From NCBI GenBank assembly GCA_035478835.1, contig DATIJH010000011.1, positions 1 through 41,687 of the forward strand: 41,687 bases of DNA, in the 5' to 3' direction. The stretch is from DATASD01 sp035478835. GTDB taxonomy: Bacteria > Patescibacteriota > Saccharimonadia > Saccharimonadales > UBA4665. A program made the translations under genes and the position numbers. Of the stretch, positions 30,609-39,072 are shown in pieces. Under the pieces are notes generated by a model. That model saw only the letters and a list, made by a program, of their open reading frames with translations. It was not told where the DNA came from and made no database searches. Numbering within the stretch: the stretch's first letter is position 1; each line of letters begins with the position of its first letter.

Positions 30609-31667
30609 ATGGAACAAAAAGAACAAGCACTCCGCCAAGAATTTGCCGAGCTGACCGCCCAGCTCCAGGATCCTGCCATCTTTAGCACCAAGGGTTATCC
30701 CAAACTTGCTAAGCGCCGCCAGGAGCTTGGAACAGTGCTTGGATTGTTCGACGAACGCGCGCGCCTGCTCAAAAGCCGCATCGATGCACAAGAACTTATC
30801 GAAGGTGACGACGCCGAACTAGCCGAGCTCGCCAAAGCAGAACTTGAGGATCTCGCTGAGACGATCGCCCAAAACGAAGCCGCACTACACGAAGCACTGA
30901 CGCCAAAAGACCCGAACGACGACCGTGACGTGATTGTAGAGATTCGCGCGGCAGCCGGCGGTGACGAAGCCAGCCTGTTTGCTGCCGACCTTTACCGCAT
31001 GTATGTCCGCTGGTGCGAACGCCACCATTATAAAGTTGAACTTATCGACGAAAGTCCGAGCGAAGTCGGCGGCTTTAAAGAAATCATCTTTGGCGTACGC
31101 GGCGAAGACATCTACAAACAGCTTAAGTTCGAAGCCGGCGTACACCGCGTCCAGCGCGTGCCAAGCACCGAATCACAAGGTCGCATTCACACTTCAACCG
31201 TTACCGTAGCCGTTTTGCCAGAGGCCGAGGAAACAGATATCGAGATCAGTCCAAGCGACCTCCGCATCGACGTCTACCGCTCCAGCGGTCATGGCGGCCA
31301 AAGTGTCAACACGACCGATTCGGCCGTGCGCATCACCCACTTGCCGACCGGCATCGTTGTAACTTGCCAAGACGAAAAATCGCAGATCAAAAACAAAGAG
31401 AAAGCGCTTGGCGTGTTGCGCTCGCGCTTGCTCGCGATCAAGATCGAAGAAGAGCAAAAACAGCTTTCTGAATCGCGTAAAAAGCTAATTGGTTCCGGCG
31501 ACCGTTCCGAAAAAATCCGTACTTATAACTTCCCGCAAGACCGCATTACCGACCACCGCATCGGATACTCGCGCAGCAATATTCCTGGCGCGCTGAACGG
31601 CGAAATCGACGATCTTATCGAGCGATTACAGGACTACGAACGCCAGCTCATCAACACAGAATTATGA
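30609..31667 (+). CDS. prfA: Peptide chain release factor 1
   Basis: The 352-residue RF1 reads UAA/UAG through the PxT-type tripeptide PST (185-187, in RVPSTESQGRIHTS). It triggers hydrolysis through GGQ (229-231, in SGHGGQSVNTTDSAV). The length is normal. It overlaps prmC, whose product methylates the GGQ glutamine, in an ATGA junction, so modifier and target are coupled. With RF2 encoded at 7130-8215 the standard stop code is intact. Confidence 0.97.
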   Translation: MEQKEQALRQEFAELTAQLQDPAIFSTKGYPKLAKRRQELGTVLGLFDERARLLKSRIDAQELIEGDDAELAELAKAELEDLAETIAQNEAALHEALTPKDPNDDRDVIVEIRAAAGGDEASLFAADLYRMYVRWCERHHYKVELIDESPSEVGGFKEIIFGVRGEDIYKQLKFEAGVHRVQRVPSTESQGRIHTSTVTVAVLPEAEETDIEISPSDLRIDVYRSSGHGGQSVNTTDSAVRITHLPTGIVVTCQDEKSQIKNKEKALGVLRSRLLAIKIEEEQKQLSESRKKLIGSGDRSEKIRTYNFPQDRITDHRIGYSRSNIPGALNGEIDDLIERLQDYERQLINTEL

Positions 31668-32497
31668 CCATCGAAACATTTCTAGAGCAAGCCGTCGCGC
31701 AGCTCAAAGCTGCAGGCATTGCCACGGCACGTCTTGACTGCCTCGTACTTTTGGAGGATGAACTCGGCGCAAACCGAGCCACCCTCCTCGCCCACCCAGA
31801 ACGCGAAATCGACCCACCACCTCTGTTAAAATTGAACAAAAAAATTGCGCAAAGACAGCAAAATGTGCCGCTTGCCTACATTCGCGGCAAGGCCGAATTC
31901 TACGGCCGCGAGTTTTTAGTCAACAAAAACGTGCTCGTGCCGCGGCCCGAATCCGAAAAATTAATCGATCTGCTCAAAGGCACAAAGTGGGGCATGCCAA
32001 CGAATATCGTGCCCCTGCACATCGCAGACGTTGGCACCGGCTCCGGCTGTCTGGGCGTTACAGCTGGCCTAGAAATTCCTGGTGCACATATAGACTTATA
32101 CGATGTCAGCTCGCCCGCACTCGGCGTCGCATTACAGAATGCAAAACAGTATAAACTCGAACACATTACATATACACTTGAACACCTATTCAATGACCCC
32201 GTCCTCCTGCGGCGCAGATATGACGTCGTACTCGCCAATCTGCCGTACGTGCCGGACGACTACGAGATAAATGCCGCTGCCGCACACGAGCCAAAAATCG
32301 CGCTCTTTGCCGGTAAGGACGGTCTTAACCTCTACCGTACATTCTGGCGGCAGCTGAGCGCAATGGCCGAACGCCCGCGCTTTGTCATCACCGAGTCTTT
32401 TCCGTTCCAGCACGCAGAAAACGCCAAACTCGCCAAAACCGCCGGCTACTCACTAGAGACAGCTGACGATTTCGCGCAAAGGTTTATCGTAAGCTAA
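31664..32497 (+). CDS. prmC: Release factor glutamine N5-methyltransferase
   Basis: The 277-residue enzyme methylates the GGQ Gln of RF1 and RF2. An N-terminal helical domain (about 1-75) precedes LVPRPESE (91-98), the SAM-binding ADVGTGSGCLGV (121-132), and the substrate motif at 192-195. That motif reads NLPY, not the usual NPPY; the Asn and the second Pro-Tyr pair remain. The start overlaps the prfA stop by 4 nt. The stop codon overlaps the convergent HtrA stop (CTAA), with no terminator between. Confidence 0.94.
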   Translation: MTIETFLEQAVAQLKAAGIATARLDCLVLLEDELGANRATLLAHPEREIDPPPLLKLNKKIAQRQQNVPLAYIRGKAEFYGREFLVNKNVLVPRPESEKLIDLLKGTKWGMPTNIVPLHIADVGTGSGCLGVTAGLEIPGAHIDLYDVSSPALGVALQNAKQYKLEHITYTLEHLFNDPVLLRRRYDVVLANLPYVPDDYEINAAAAHEPKIALFAGKDGLNLYRTFWRQLSAMAERPRFVITESFPFQHAENAKLAKTAGYSLETADDFAQRFIVS

Positions 32498-33792
32498 TCG
32501 CCCGCAGGAAATACGCCAAGCGTTGCGTTCAGCGTCACCGTACTGCCGTTTCGATTCACGGTAAGCGTTACCGAATCGCCAGGCGTATGCTGGTCAAGCA
32601 AAGATGTCAGACTATTGTTCTGATCAATAGCTTTGCCATTCACGGCGGTAATAATATCGCCTACTTTAAGGCCGGCTTTTTCGGCAGGTGAACCCGCAAC
32701 CACCGGCTGCTGATTACCGCTTACCTGTGGAGGCGCCACGTATGCGCCGCGATTAACCTTTAAATTAAGTTGCTGCGCAATGTCATCGGTTAGCGTAATG
32801 TACGCTACACCCAAGTATGGCTGCTGCAGCTTGCCGGTATTTTGCACGCCCTTAATCAAGCCGCTCACATCGTTAATCGGAATGGCAAATCCGATATTTT
32901 GAGCACCGTCGCCAGCTGTCGCTGTGTTCATGCCAATTACTTCACCGTTCAGATTCACGAGCGGACCACCAGAGTTACCTTCGTTAATTGCTGCGTCCGT
33001 TTGAAACAGATCTTCTAGGTTCTCGCTGCTCGAACCAGTACTGTCGCTCGCCTGAATACTACGGCCATGACCAGAAATAATACCGGTCGTTACCGTGTTT
33101 TGGAACTGTCCGAGCGCATTGCCGATCGCCACAACCGTGTCACCGACCTGCACCTTGCTTGAGTCACCAATAGTTGCGGGCACTAATTTTTTGCCTTTAG
33201 TATCCTGGATCTTCAGGAATGCAATATCCAGACTGTCATTTTGGCTCGTGCGGCCAATAAGCTGCACGTTATTGTACTGTGTGCCGTCCGAAAGCGTAAC
33301 ACTCACGCTGGTCGTGCCCGCCGGTACAACGTGACGATTCGTCATAATAAGACCGCTCGCCGAAATGACAATGCCCGTGCCGGCGCTCTGCTGTACCGAA
33401 GATTGTCCGCCGCCAAAGAGCGCTCCCAGGCCGTTTTGCGCCGCCGCCGTGCCTGTCACATTCACCGAGACTACGCTTTGCCCTACATTTTGTGCAATGC
33501 TACTGATCAGTTGCCCCTGACTTTTTAGTACGACCTGCTGCTTCTGAATGTTTGTTGATGTACTGTTGTCGTCGCGGCTTTTTGCGCCCAGCCAGCCGCC
33601 CAAAAATCCTGATGAGATTGCAACAATCAATAGAAATGCCACGCCCAAGAACTTCACGCGACGCATGGAGCCGTGCATTGCACCATGATGCCTGCCCTCG
33701 TTTGCACGCAAACTTCCCGTTTCGTATGAGGCCGGCATATGCGTATCCGGAGCCTCGTGCTTTGTATTTTCGTCATGTACCTCTGTTTCCAT
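32494..33792 (-). CDS. Membrane-anchored HtrA/DegP-like serine protease with PDZ domain
   Basis: The 432-residue protein has a His-rich cytoplasmic tail, one transmembrane helix (about 47-69), a trypsin-like domain with the triad His154 (TNRHVV), Asp189 (DSLDIAF) and Ser274 (GNSGGPL), and one PDZ domain (about 325-425). It acts in quality control of exported proteins outside the membrane. GGGGG about 6 nt before the ATG is the ribosome binding site. It is downstream of the LCP and membrane protein genes, about 13 nt after the latter. Confidence 0.94.
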   Translation of the reverse strand: METEVHDENTKHEAPDTHMPASYETGSLRANEGRHHGAMHGSMRRVKFLGVAFLLIVAISSGFLGGWLGAKSRDDNSTSTNIQKQQVVLKSQGQLISSIAQNVGQSVVSVNVTGTAAAQNGLGALFGGGQSSVQQSAGTGIVISASGLIMTNRHVVPAGTTSVSVTLSDGTQYNNVQLIGRTSQNDSLDIAFLKIQDTKGKKLVPATIGDSSKVQVGDTVVAIGNALGQFQNTVTTGIISGHGRSIQASDSTGSSSENLEDLFQTDAAINEGNSGGPLVNLNGEVIGMNTATAGDGAQNIGFAIPINDVSGLIKGVQNTGKLQQPYLGVAYITLTDDIAQQLNLKVNRGAYVAPPQVSGNQQPVVAGSPAEKAGLKVGDIITAVNGKAIDQNNSLTSLLDQHTPGDSVTLTVNRNGSTVTLNATLGVFPAGD

Positions 33793-33805
33793 ACACTACC
33801 CCCGT

Positions 33806-34555
33806 TTATACTATTTTGTCGCCCCAGTCCGAGAACGTAATCACTACCAAAATGATTGCAGCCATAATAAAGATACACTGTCTGCGTATATTTTTGGTAA
33901 GCCGATCGTGGTGGTCAAGGTAATACAATGTCACCAAACCGTAACCTATCGCTATAAGCAAAAGTGCCGGTTGCGAAACGACGCCATAAAACAGCAGCCA
34001 ATGCCCGAGTACCCACGTAAGCGCCACAGCAAAGTACGCCCACAAATACGAAAGTAATTTAGTATACGGCTCTTCGAATCCATCCAAAAAGTGATGCGCC
34101 GACAGGTAACAAATCAAGCCGACAGCCCCTACCAATCCATACAGCGGCCCGTCGCCCCATGACACAAACAGCGCCATCAGTGCACAGAGCATAGCAACCA
34201 TGGCCTGTACCGACGACATAAGCACGCTGGAACCCGGCTTAAGATACACGAGCCAACCAATATACAATACCGCCCACACTGCTTGAACGAGTTGGCTGTC
34301 GGTGTGCGCCATAAACAATAGCAGCGAAACACCGACCATAATATCCACGGCATTGGCGCGAATGTTGACCAGCCAGAACCGCGGACGTACCGCGAGCATA
34401 CGCCACTTACTCAGTAGGATCACAACGAGGGCGAGCGGCACAAAGCTAATACGCACCAGCACGAACACCAAAATCGGCAAAAATATATTAAACCCGAGGT
34501 GAAAAAACCGGGAAAAACCACTGGCTGGCTTGATCTTAGCAATTAGGGGTCTCAT
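33806..34555 (-). CDS. Unknown polytopic membrane protein, 249 aa
   Basis: I do not recognise the family. The protein consists of about eight short hydrophobic helices, for example about 22-46, 68-84, 88-105, 110-130, 135-152, 165-185, 190-212 and 225-243, with few polar residues between. An Arg/Lys-rich loop (RPRFWLVNIRANAV) follows the first helix pair and a His/Arg turn (DHHDRLTKNIRR) lies near 217-228. No catalytic motif is evident. The start overlaps the LCP protein stop in an ATGA junction, so it is co-translated with a wall-polymer enzyme and may serve the same process. Confidence 0.8.
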   Translation of the reverse strand: MRPLIAKIKPASGFSRFFHLGFNIFLPILVFVLVRISFVPLALVVILLSKWRMLAVRPRFWLVNIRANAVDIMVGVSLLLFMAHTDSQLVQAVWAVLYIGWLVYLKPGSSVLMSSVQAMVAMLCALMALFVSWGDGPLYGLVGAVGLICYLSAHHFLDGFEEPYTKLLSYLWAYFAVALTWVLGHWLLFYGVVSQPALLLIAIGYGLVTLYYLDHHDRLTKNIRRQCIFIMAAIILVVITFSDWGDKIV

Positions 34556-36111
34556 CGTTGTCCTACAATTATAACAAATTGTGCCTGACCCGGCTGAATG
34601 TTGGCTGGAAGTTTTGTATTAGCCGTTACATTCAAGCGTTGTTCGAGGTAATGTTTGGTGTACTGGTCTTTGCCGCCGGTCAAATCTACAAGAGTAGTTT
34701 TAGTGTAATCATGCGTTGGCGCGTCGCCCACTGCGCCAACCGTATAGCCAAACGAGTGCAATACCGCCGCTTCGTTCGTGGCCGCCGCTGGGTTGCTCGT
34801 ACCATTCAGCACCGTAACGCTAGCGTTCTCTTTTATGAGGTAACCGTCTTTGAGCGTGTTACGCACATAGGATTGAATGGCGCTAAAATCGGCCAGGCCG
34901 GCCACCGGCTGGACAATCGACTGGCCGGCGTAGCTCCCGGTTTTTACGTAATTATTGGGCGCGTCGGACAATCCGACCGAGCTAATTTTGCCGCCGTCGA
35001 TAGTTTTCATAATATTCATGAGGTGCACAGCATCAGTAGTGCCTAAATCGGTTGAAACGTGATCGCCAAAAGCACTCAGCAGCTGTGAAATTTTGAGCGG
35101 ATTTGTGTACGTACCGGCGGTTAGAATTTTTTGTTCGAGCGCCGTAATGAGCAAACGCTGGCGTTCAGTCCGGTCAAAGTCGCCGCGGGCGCTCGTGTGT
35201 CGTGAGCGCACATACAAGAGTGCCTGCTTGCCGTTAAAATTCTGCAGGCCCTTGCGCGCCAACACTGAATTCCAGCCGTTTTCCCATGCCATCGTAGGGT
35301 CAACCAGATCTTCAGGTACGTTAATGGTTACGCCGCCAACTGTATCAACCGCCTGTTTGAAAGCCGTAAAATCTACCATGCCATAATAATGGATTGGCAC
35401 GCCAAGCACCTGCCCGACGATTCCTTCGGCTGCGGCAATACCATTCGCTTCGGCGCCTGCGGCATCGTGCGGATTTTTGGCAAGCGTCTTATATTTGGCA
35501 TTCGCGTACACCGCGTTGATTTTTGATGAGCCGGTTGGCGTAGCCACCCACAAGTCGCGCGGTATGCTCAGCAGCGCCATGGATTTGTTGACGGGGTCGA
35601 TACTGGCGAGCAGCATAGTGTCGGTCAGATCAGGGCCATCGTGCCCCGGCCCGCCCTTGCCGAGCAGCAAAATATTAATACGGCCGTCGCCCTCCCCCTT
35701 CAATAAGTTAGGGTCAACGTGCGCTTGTAGTGCTACGGCCATGCCGCCGCCTTTAAAGACTTTATGCAACTTACTGTAAGCTTTTAATCCCAGGAGGCCG
35801 CTTATCCCGAGTACGAGTATTAGGGCCGCCAGGCTCGTGCGTTTCACCCACCAGCCAAAGCCATGTTTTTTACTCTTGCTCGAGCGCTTCCCAGCGACGC
35901 GCCGGCGACTTGATTGCGAAGGACCACCCGGTAAACTCATGTCTAGCCGCGGCAATGGCGGCGTTGTTTTTACAGGTAAAGCTGCTGCGGGTTTTGGCGC
36001 GGAATCAGGAGATGACGAAACCGGTCGTGGCCGCACACGCGGGGTACGTATAATGCCATCGACAGCAGCCCGCGTTACTGGGCGACGTGGTCGCAATCGA
36101 ATATTATCCAT
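34552..36111 (-). CDS. LytR-CpsA-Psr (LCP) family protein with LytR_C domain
   Basis: The 519-residue protein has a long basic, Pro-rich cytoplasmic tail (1-90), one transmembrane helix (about 92-112), the LCP domain (about 145-345) and a C-terminal LytR_C domain (about 425-515, VTVLNGTSNPAAATNEAAV). The LCP domain shows INILLLGKGG, DLTDTMLLASID, SIPRDLWV with the Arg that binds the polyprenyl phosphate, and FDRTERQRLLITAL. LCP enzymes attach teichoic-acid-like or capsular polymers to peptidoglycan from undecaprenyl carriers, fitting the uppS gene in this window. TTTACG-17-TATACT lies 12 nt before the ATG. Confidence 0.95.
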   Translation of the reverse strand: MDNIRLRPRRPVTRAAVDGIIRTPRVRPRPVSSSPDSAPKPAAALPVKTTPPLPRLDMSLPGGPSQSSRRRVAGKRSSKSKKHGFGWWVKRTSLAALILVLGISGLLGLKAYSKLHKVFKGGGMAVALQAHVDPNLLKGEGDGRINILLLGKGGPGHDGPDLTDTMLLASIDPVNKSMALLSIPRDLWVATPTGSSKINAVYANAKYKTLAKNPHDAAGAEANGIAAAEGIVGQVLGVPIHYYGMVDFTAFKQAVDTVGGVTINVPEDLVDPTMAWENGWNSVLARKGLQNFNGKQALLYVRSRHTSARGDFDRTERQRLLITALEQKILTAGTYTNPLKISQLLSAFGDHVSTDLGTTDAVHLMNIMKTIDGGKISSVGLSDAPNNYVKTGSYAGQSIVQPVAGLADFSAIQSYVRNTLKDGYLIKENASVTVLNGTSNPAAATNEAAVLHSFGYTVGAVGDAPTHDYTKTTLVDLTGGKDQYTKHYLEQRLNVTANTKLPANIQPGQAQFVIIVGQR

Positions 36112-36123
36112 GCAATGCTTTTT

Positions 36124-36152
36124 AGTATACCGATTCCGCTAACGCACGTAAA
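36124..36152 (-). promoter_or_regulatory. Promoter of the LCP gene
   Basis: On the minus strand TTTACG (36152-36147), a 17-nt spacer and TATACT (36129-36124), ending 12 nt before the ATG. The divergent lepB gene has TATAGT at 36179-36184, 9 nt before its ATG. Confidence 0.55.
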
Positions 36153-36193
36153 CATGTGCATAATTCTGCTAAATAGCGTATAGTTGAAGCCTG

Positions 36194-36868
36194 ATGGATC
36201 CAAATAACACACCGAGCCAGCCGGCTCCTGAAAACCCTACCCCCACTATACCCACGCCCGTTGTTAGCAGCGGCGAGGCGCCTGAGCCCCAAAAAAATGA
36301 AGGCTGGCACAACGTTGCGTCGACAATTATCGTTTTGGCTGTCGCACTTTTAGTGGCAGTTGGCCTATCTTCGTTCGTATTTCAGTCATACGAGGTCTCG
36401 GGCCCAAGCATGGAGACTACGCTTAACAACAACGACCGTTTGATCGTCTGGAAATTACCGCGTACGTGGTCAAAAATTACCGGCCACGCTTACATCCCGC
36501 ACCGCGGCGATATTATTATCTTCGACCAAACCGGCCTGCCGGACGGCGAAAAACAGCTCATCAAGCGCGTCGTGGGCTTGCCGGGCGACCGCATTGTCGT
36601 ACAAGACGGCATGCTTACCGTCTACAATCAGGCACACCCCGACGGTTATCAGCCCGACAAAACTATGCCATACGGCAGTGTTATCACGGATACCGAGCCC
36701 GAAACAGGCCAACACGAATGGGTCATAGGCAAAGACCAGGTATTTGTTTGCGGCGACAACCGCCCAGATTCGCTGGATTCGCGCACTTTTGGACCAGTTT
36801 CATCCAAGCAAATTATCGGCAAGCTAGAGCTGCGCGTGGCGCCTTTCAGCGACATCAAGCGCTTTTAA
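36194..36868 (+). CDS. lepB: Signal peptidase I
   Basis: The 224-residue membrane peptidase cleaves signal peptides of exported proteins. A Pro-rich cytoplasmic start (1-38) precedes one membrane helix (about 42-64). The catalytic dyad is Ser72 in VSGPSMETT and Lys124 in LIKRVVGLPGD. The GDNRPDSLDSRTFGPV box follows. The single helix is the Gram-positive/CPR form. No Shine-Dalgarno sequence is seen; TATAGT ends 9 nt before the ATG, so a very short leader is likely. Confidence 0.96.
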   Translation: MDPNNTPSQPAPENPTPTIPTPVVSSGEAPEPQKNEGWHNVASTIIVLAVALLVAVGLSSFVFQSYEVSGPSMETTLNNNDRLIVWKLPRTWSKITGHAYIPHRGDIIIFDQTGLPDGEKQLIKRVVGLPGDRIVVQDGMLTVYNQAHPDGYQPDKTMPYGSVITDTEPETGQHEWVIGKDQVFVCGDNRPDSLDSRTFGPVSSKQIIGKLELRVAPFSDIKRF

Positions 36869-36901
36869 AGTAAAGTTCTAATAAAGCGCGGAAAACAGGC
36901 A

Positions 36902-36928
36902 AGCTTTCGTGCCGCAATTACGAAAGCT
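36902..36928. terminator. Hairpin between convergent lepB and parB
   Basis: AGCTTTCGT (36902-36910) and ACGAAAGCT (36920-36928) form a perfect 9-bp stem over the parB stop codon (36918-36920). No strong T-tract follows on either strand, so its efficiency as a terminator is uncertain. Confidence 0.5.
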
Positions 36929-37766
36929 GCGTGATTATTGTCGCTAGTTCGTCGTCCGACTTAAACGTAATTTCGAGTTTTCCGCCCTTTGCCGTGCGGC
37001 GAATTTGCACGGGCGCACCAAGCCGCTTACTGATATGCTTCGTTTCGGGCGTCTCAAGCTGCATTCGCGCGCGCGTCGCCTGCTTTTCGTGATATCCCTC
37101 TTTTACAGAGGTCACGAACCGCTCAGCCTGCCGGACGGACCACGCATGTTCTTGAATACCGTTGAGCAACTCAAGCTGTTGTTCCGGAAAATCCTTAAGC
37201 GCGAGAATGGCACGGGCGTGGCCTTCGGTTATTTTTCTTTCGTGTAATGCCTGGCGCGCCGGCTCGGGCAACTGTAAAAGACGCACGATATTATTCACGG
37301 TGGACGGCGCTTTGGCGAGACGTTCGGCAATCGCTTCGTACGTCATATTGAACTGCTGGTGGAGACGCTCGATCGAGACAGCTTGCTCGAGCGGCGCAAG
37401 ATCGACGCGCTGCACATTTTCAACCAAGGCAATTTCGAGCTGCTCGAGCTCTTTGGTGCTGCGCACAATCGCCGGCACTTTACTGAGCCCGGCAAGCTGT
37501 GCTGCGCGCCAACGGCGTTCGCCGGCTATAATCGAAAACTGCTTGCCGCGCGGCGTCACCACGATCGGCTGCAAAATCCCGTAACGCGTGATCGAGGCGG
37601 CGAGCTGCTCAAGCCCTTCTTTATCAAAATGCTGGCGCGGCTGATCGGGGTTTGGGATAACCTCCCCTACGGATAATTGCTTGATGCGCTCCTGATCATC
37701 GCTGAGCAGGCTTTTGTCAAAATCCTGGGGGATCAGCGCGTCGAATCCACGTCCCAGACCTACCAT
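36918..37766 (-). CDS. parB: Chromosome-partitioning protein ParB
   Basis: The 282-residue protein has the CTP-binding ParB/Srx domain (about 35-125) with the GERRWRAAQLAGL motif. A helix-turn-helix (MTYEAIAERLAKAPSTVNNI, about 145-170) contacts parS. The C-terminal dimer domain ends in KLEITFKSDDELATII. ATG 37766 is chosen because the family start MVGLGRGFDALIP begins there and it lies 4 nt after the parA stop; a longer in-frame version overlaps parA. No match to the 16-bp parS consensus was noticed in the window. Confidence 0.95.
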   Translation of the reverse strand: MVGLGRGFDALIPQDFDKSLLSDDQERIKQLSVGEVIPNPDQPRQHFDKEGLEQLAASITRYGILQPIVVTPRGKQFSIIAGERRWRAAQLAGLSKVPAIVRSTKELEQLEIALVENVQRVDLAPLEQAVSIERLHQQFNMTYEAIAERLAKAPSTVNNIVRLLQLPEPARQALHERKITEGHARAILALKDFPEQQLELLNGIQEHAWSVRQAERFVTSVKEGYHEKQATRARMQLETPETKHISKRLGAPVQIRRTAKGGKLEITFKSDDELATIITQLS

Positions 37767-37770
37767 TTTT

Positions 37771-38529
37771 TTACCGGACACGTTTTGCCACCTCCTTAGC
37801 CAGCTGTTTGTAGGCGCGAGCGCCACGCGACCACTTGTCGTGCTCCGCAACGGTTTTGCCAAAGCTCGGCGCTTCGGCGAGCCGCACATTACGCGGAATA
37901 ACTGTTTCGAACACCTTGTCGCCAAAGTGCGCCTCAAGCTCGTTCATAACTTGCTCGGACAGGCTCGTACGCTTGTCGAACATCGTCAAAAGCACACCTA
38001 GCAGATCAAGATCCGGATTGATCGTTTGGCGTACGCGCTGGACCGTGGCGAGCAACTGCCCCAAACCTTCAAGCGCGTAATACTCAGTCTGGACCGGAAT
38101 GAGCAGCGAATCGGCCGCCGTTAAAGCATTGACCGTCAGCAAGCCAAGAGCCGGCGGACAATCAACAATAATGTAGTCGTATGCGGCATTTTTAAGCGCT
38201 TCTTTAAGCTGAAATTCGCGGTTATGAATGCCGACAAGCTCAATCTCGGCAGCGGCCAGTGTGGCATTTGCCGGGACGACGTACAGTCCCGGCCGGCCTG
38301 TTTCGACCACCGCTTGGTCAAGCCGCGCGCCATGTACTAAGATATCGTACGTGTTTGGTTCGAGCTGCTTTTCTAGCCCCAGTCCACTCGTTGCGTTCCC
38401 CTGTGGGTCGAGATCCACTAGCAGCACCGACCGCTTCTCGGAAGCCAAATACGCAGCAAGATTGACGGCCGTCGTTGTTTTGCCGACGCCGCCCTTCTGA
38501 TTGATCACCGCGATTGTTCTGTTTTTCAT
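37771..38529 (-). CDS. parA: Chromosome-partitioning ATPase ParA/Soj
   Basis: The 252-residue MinD/ParA-family ATPase has the deviant Walker A QKGGVGKTTTAVNLA with the signature Lys, LLVDLDPQGNATSGLG (Walker A'), and YDYIIVDCPPALGLLTVNAL (Walker B). It forms a DNA-bound gradient that ParB-parS complexes follow. TTTACG-17-TACGCT about 32 nt upstream is a likely promoter, preceded by a direct repeat. Confidence 0.96.
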   Translation of the reverse strand: MKNRTIAVINQKGGVGKTTTAVNLAAYLASEKRSVLLVDLDPQGNATSGLGLEKQLEPNTYDILVHGARLDQAVVETGRPGLYVVPANATLAAAEIELVGIHNREFQLKEALKNAAYDYIIVDCPPALGLLTVNALTAADSLLIPVQTEYYALEGLGQLLATVQRVRQTINPDLDLLGVLLTMFDKRTSLSEQVMNELEAHFGDKVFETVIPRNVRLAEAPSFGKTVAEHDKWSRGARAYKQLAKEVAKRVR

Positions 38530-38561
38530 TTTTGTACCTTTGTCCCCAAAAATCTTCCTCT

Positions 38562-38590
38562 AGCGTACCACTAAGTGCCCTTGGCGTAAA
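38562..38590 (-). promoter_or_regulatory. Promoter of parAB
   Basis: On the minus strand TTTACG (38590-38585), a 17-nt spacer and TACGCT (38567-38562), with a leader of about 25-30 nt. Confidence 0.45.
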
Positions 38591-38603
38591 CCACTGCGTT
38601 TTG

Positions 38604-38626
38604 TAGCCGCATATGGCTAGCCGCAT
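38604..38626. repeat. Direct repeat upstream of the parAB promoter
   Basis: TAGCCGCAT occurs at 38604-38612 and 38618-38626, 14 nt apart centre to centre. An inverted AGCC...GGCT overlaps the first copy. The position just upstream of the -35 box suggests an operator. Confidence 0.4.
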
Positions 38627-38642
38627 CATGCTTATGCTTGGC

Positions 38643-38668
38643 TATATAAAAACTCCTCTTTCGAGGAG
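38643..38668 (-). terminator. Terminator of rplU
   Basis: On the minus strand CTCCTC (38668-38663), a GAAA loop and GAGGAG (38658-38653) are followed by TTTTTA. A GNRA-type tetraloop caps the stem. Confidence 0.85.
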
Positions 38669-38691
38669 CTCTTACTTGTGACCCAAGTTGC

Positions 38692-39000
38692 CTAGGCGAT
38701 TTTGGTAACTTTGATCGTGGTGTGGTGCTGGCGGTGGCCATGCACTTTGTGTACGCGCTTTTTCGCTTTGTAGCGAATGGCGGTAACTTTGTCGGCCTTG
38801 ACGTCCGGCTCGACGACTTCGGCGCTTACTTTAACCTTGTCAATAACTGGCGCGCCAACCGTAACGCTGTCGCCGTCGATAACAAGCAAAGCCTCGAATG
38901 CAACCTTCTTGTCGTCGCCCTTAAGCAACTCAACATCAAGCGTCTCGCCTTCAGACACGAGGTATTGCTTGCCGCCGGTTGCGATAACTGCTTTTTTCAT
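38692..39000 (-). CDS. rplU: 50S ribosomal protein L21
   Basis: The 102-residue protein has the L21 pattern: KKAVIATGGKQYLVSEGETLDVELL at the start, VGAPVIDKVKVSAEVVE, and the basic YKAKKRVHKVHGHRQHHTTIKV end. A terminator follows 24 nt after the stop, so rpmA (L27), which normally follows rplU, is not in this unit. A TTTACA-17-TACTAT promoter at 39069-39041 overlaps the end of ileS and leaves a leader of about 35 nt. Confidence 0.97.
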   Translation of the reverse strand: MKKAVIATGGKQYLVSEGETLDVELLKGDDKKVAFEALLVIDGDSVTVGAPVIDKVKVSAEVVEPDVKADKVTAIRYKAKKRVHKVHGHRQHHTTIKVTKIA

Positions 39001-39040
39001 TGCTTTTTTACTCTCTTACAAAGAATTTAACTACCAAGAA

Positions 39041-39069
39041 ATAGTACCAGATTCCGCTTCCGGTGTAAA
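39041..39069 (-). promoter_or_regulatory. Promoter of rplU
   Basis: On the minus strand TTTACA (39069-39064), a 17-nt spacer and TACTAT (39046-39041), directly after the ileS stop. Confidence 0.5.
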
Positions 39070-39072
39070 GAG

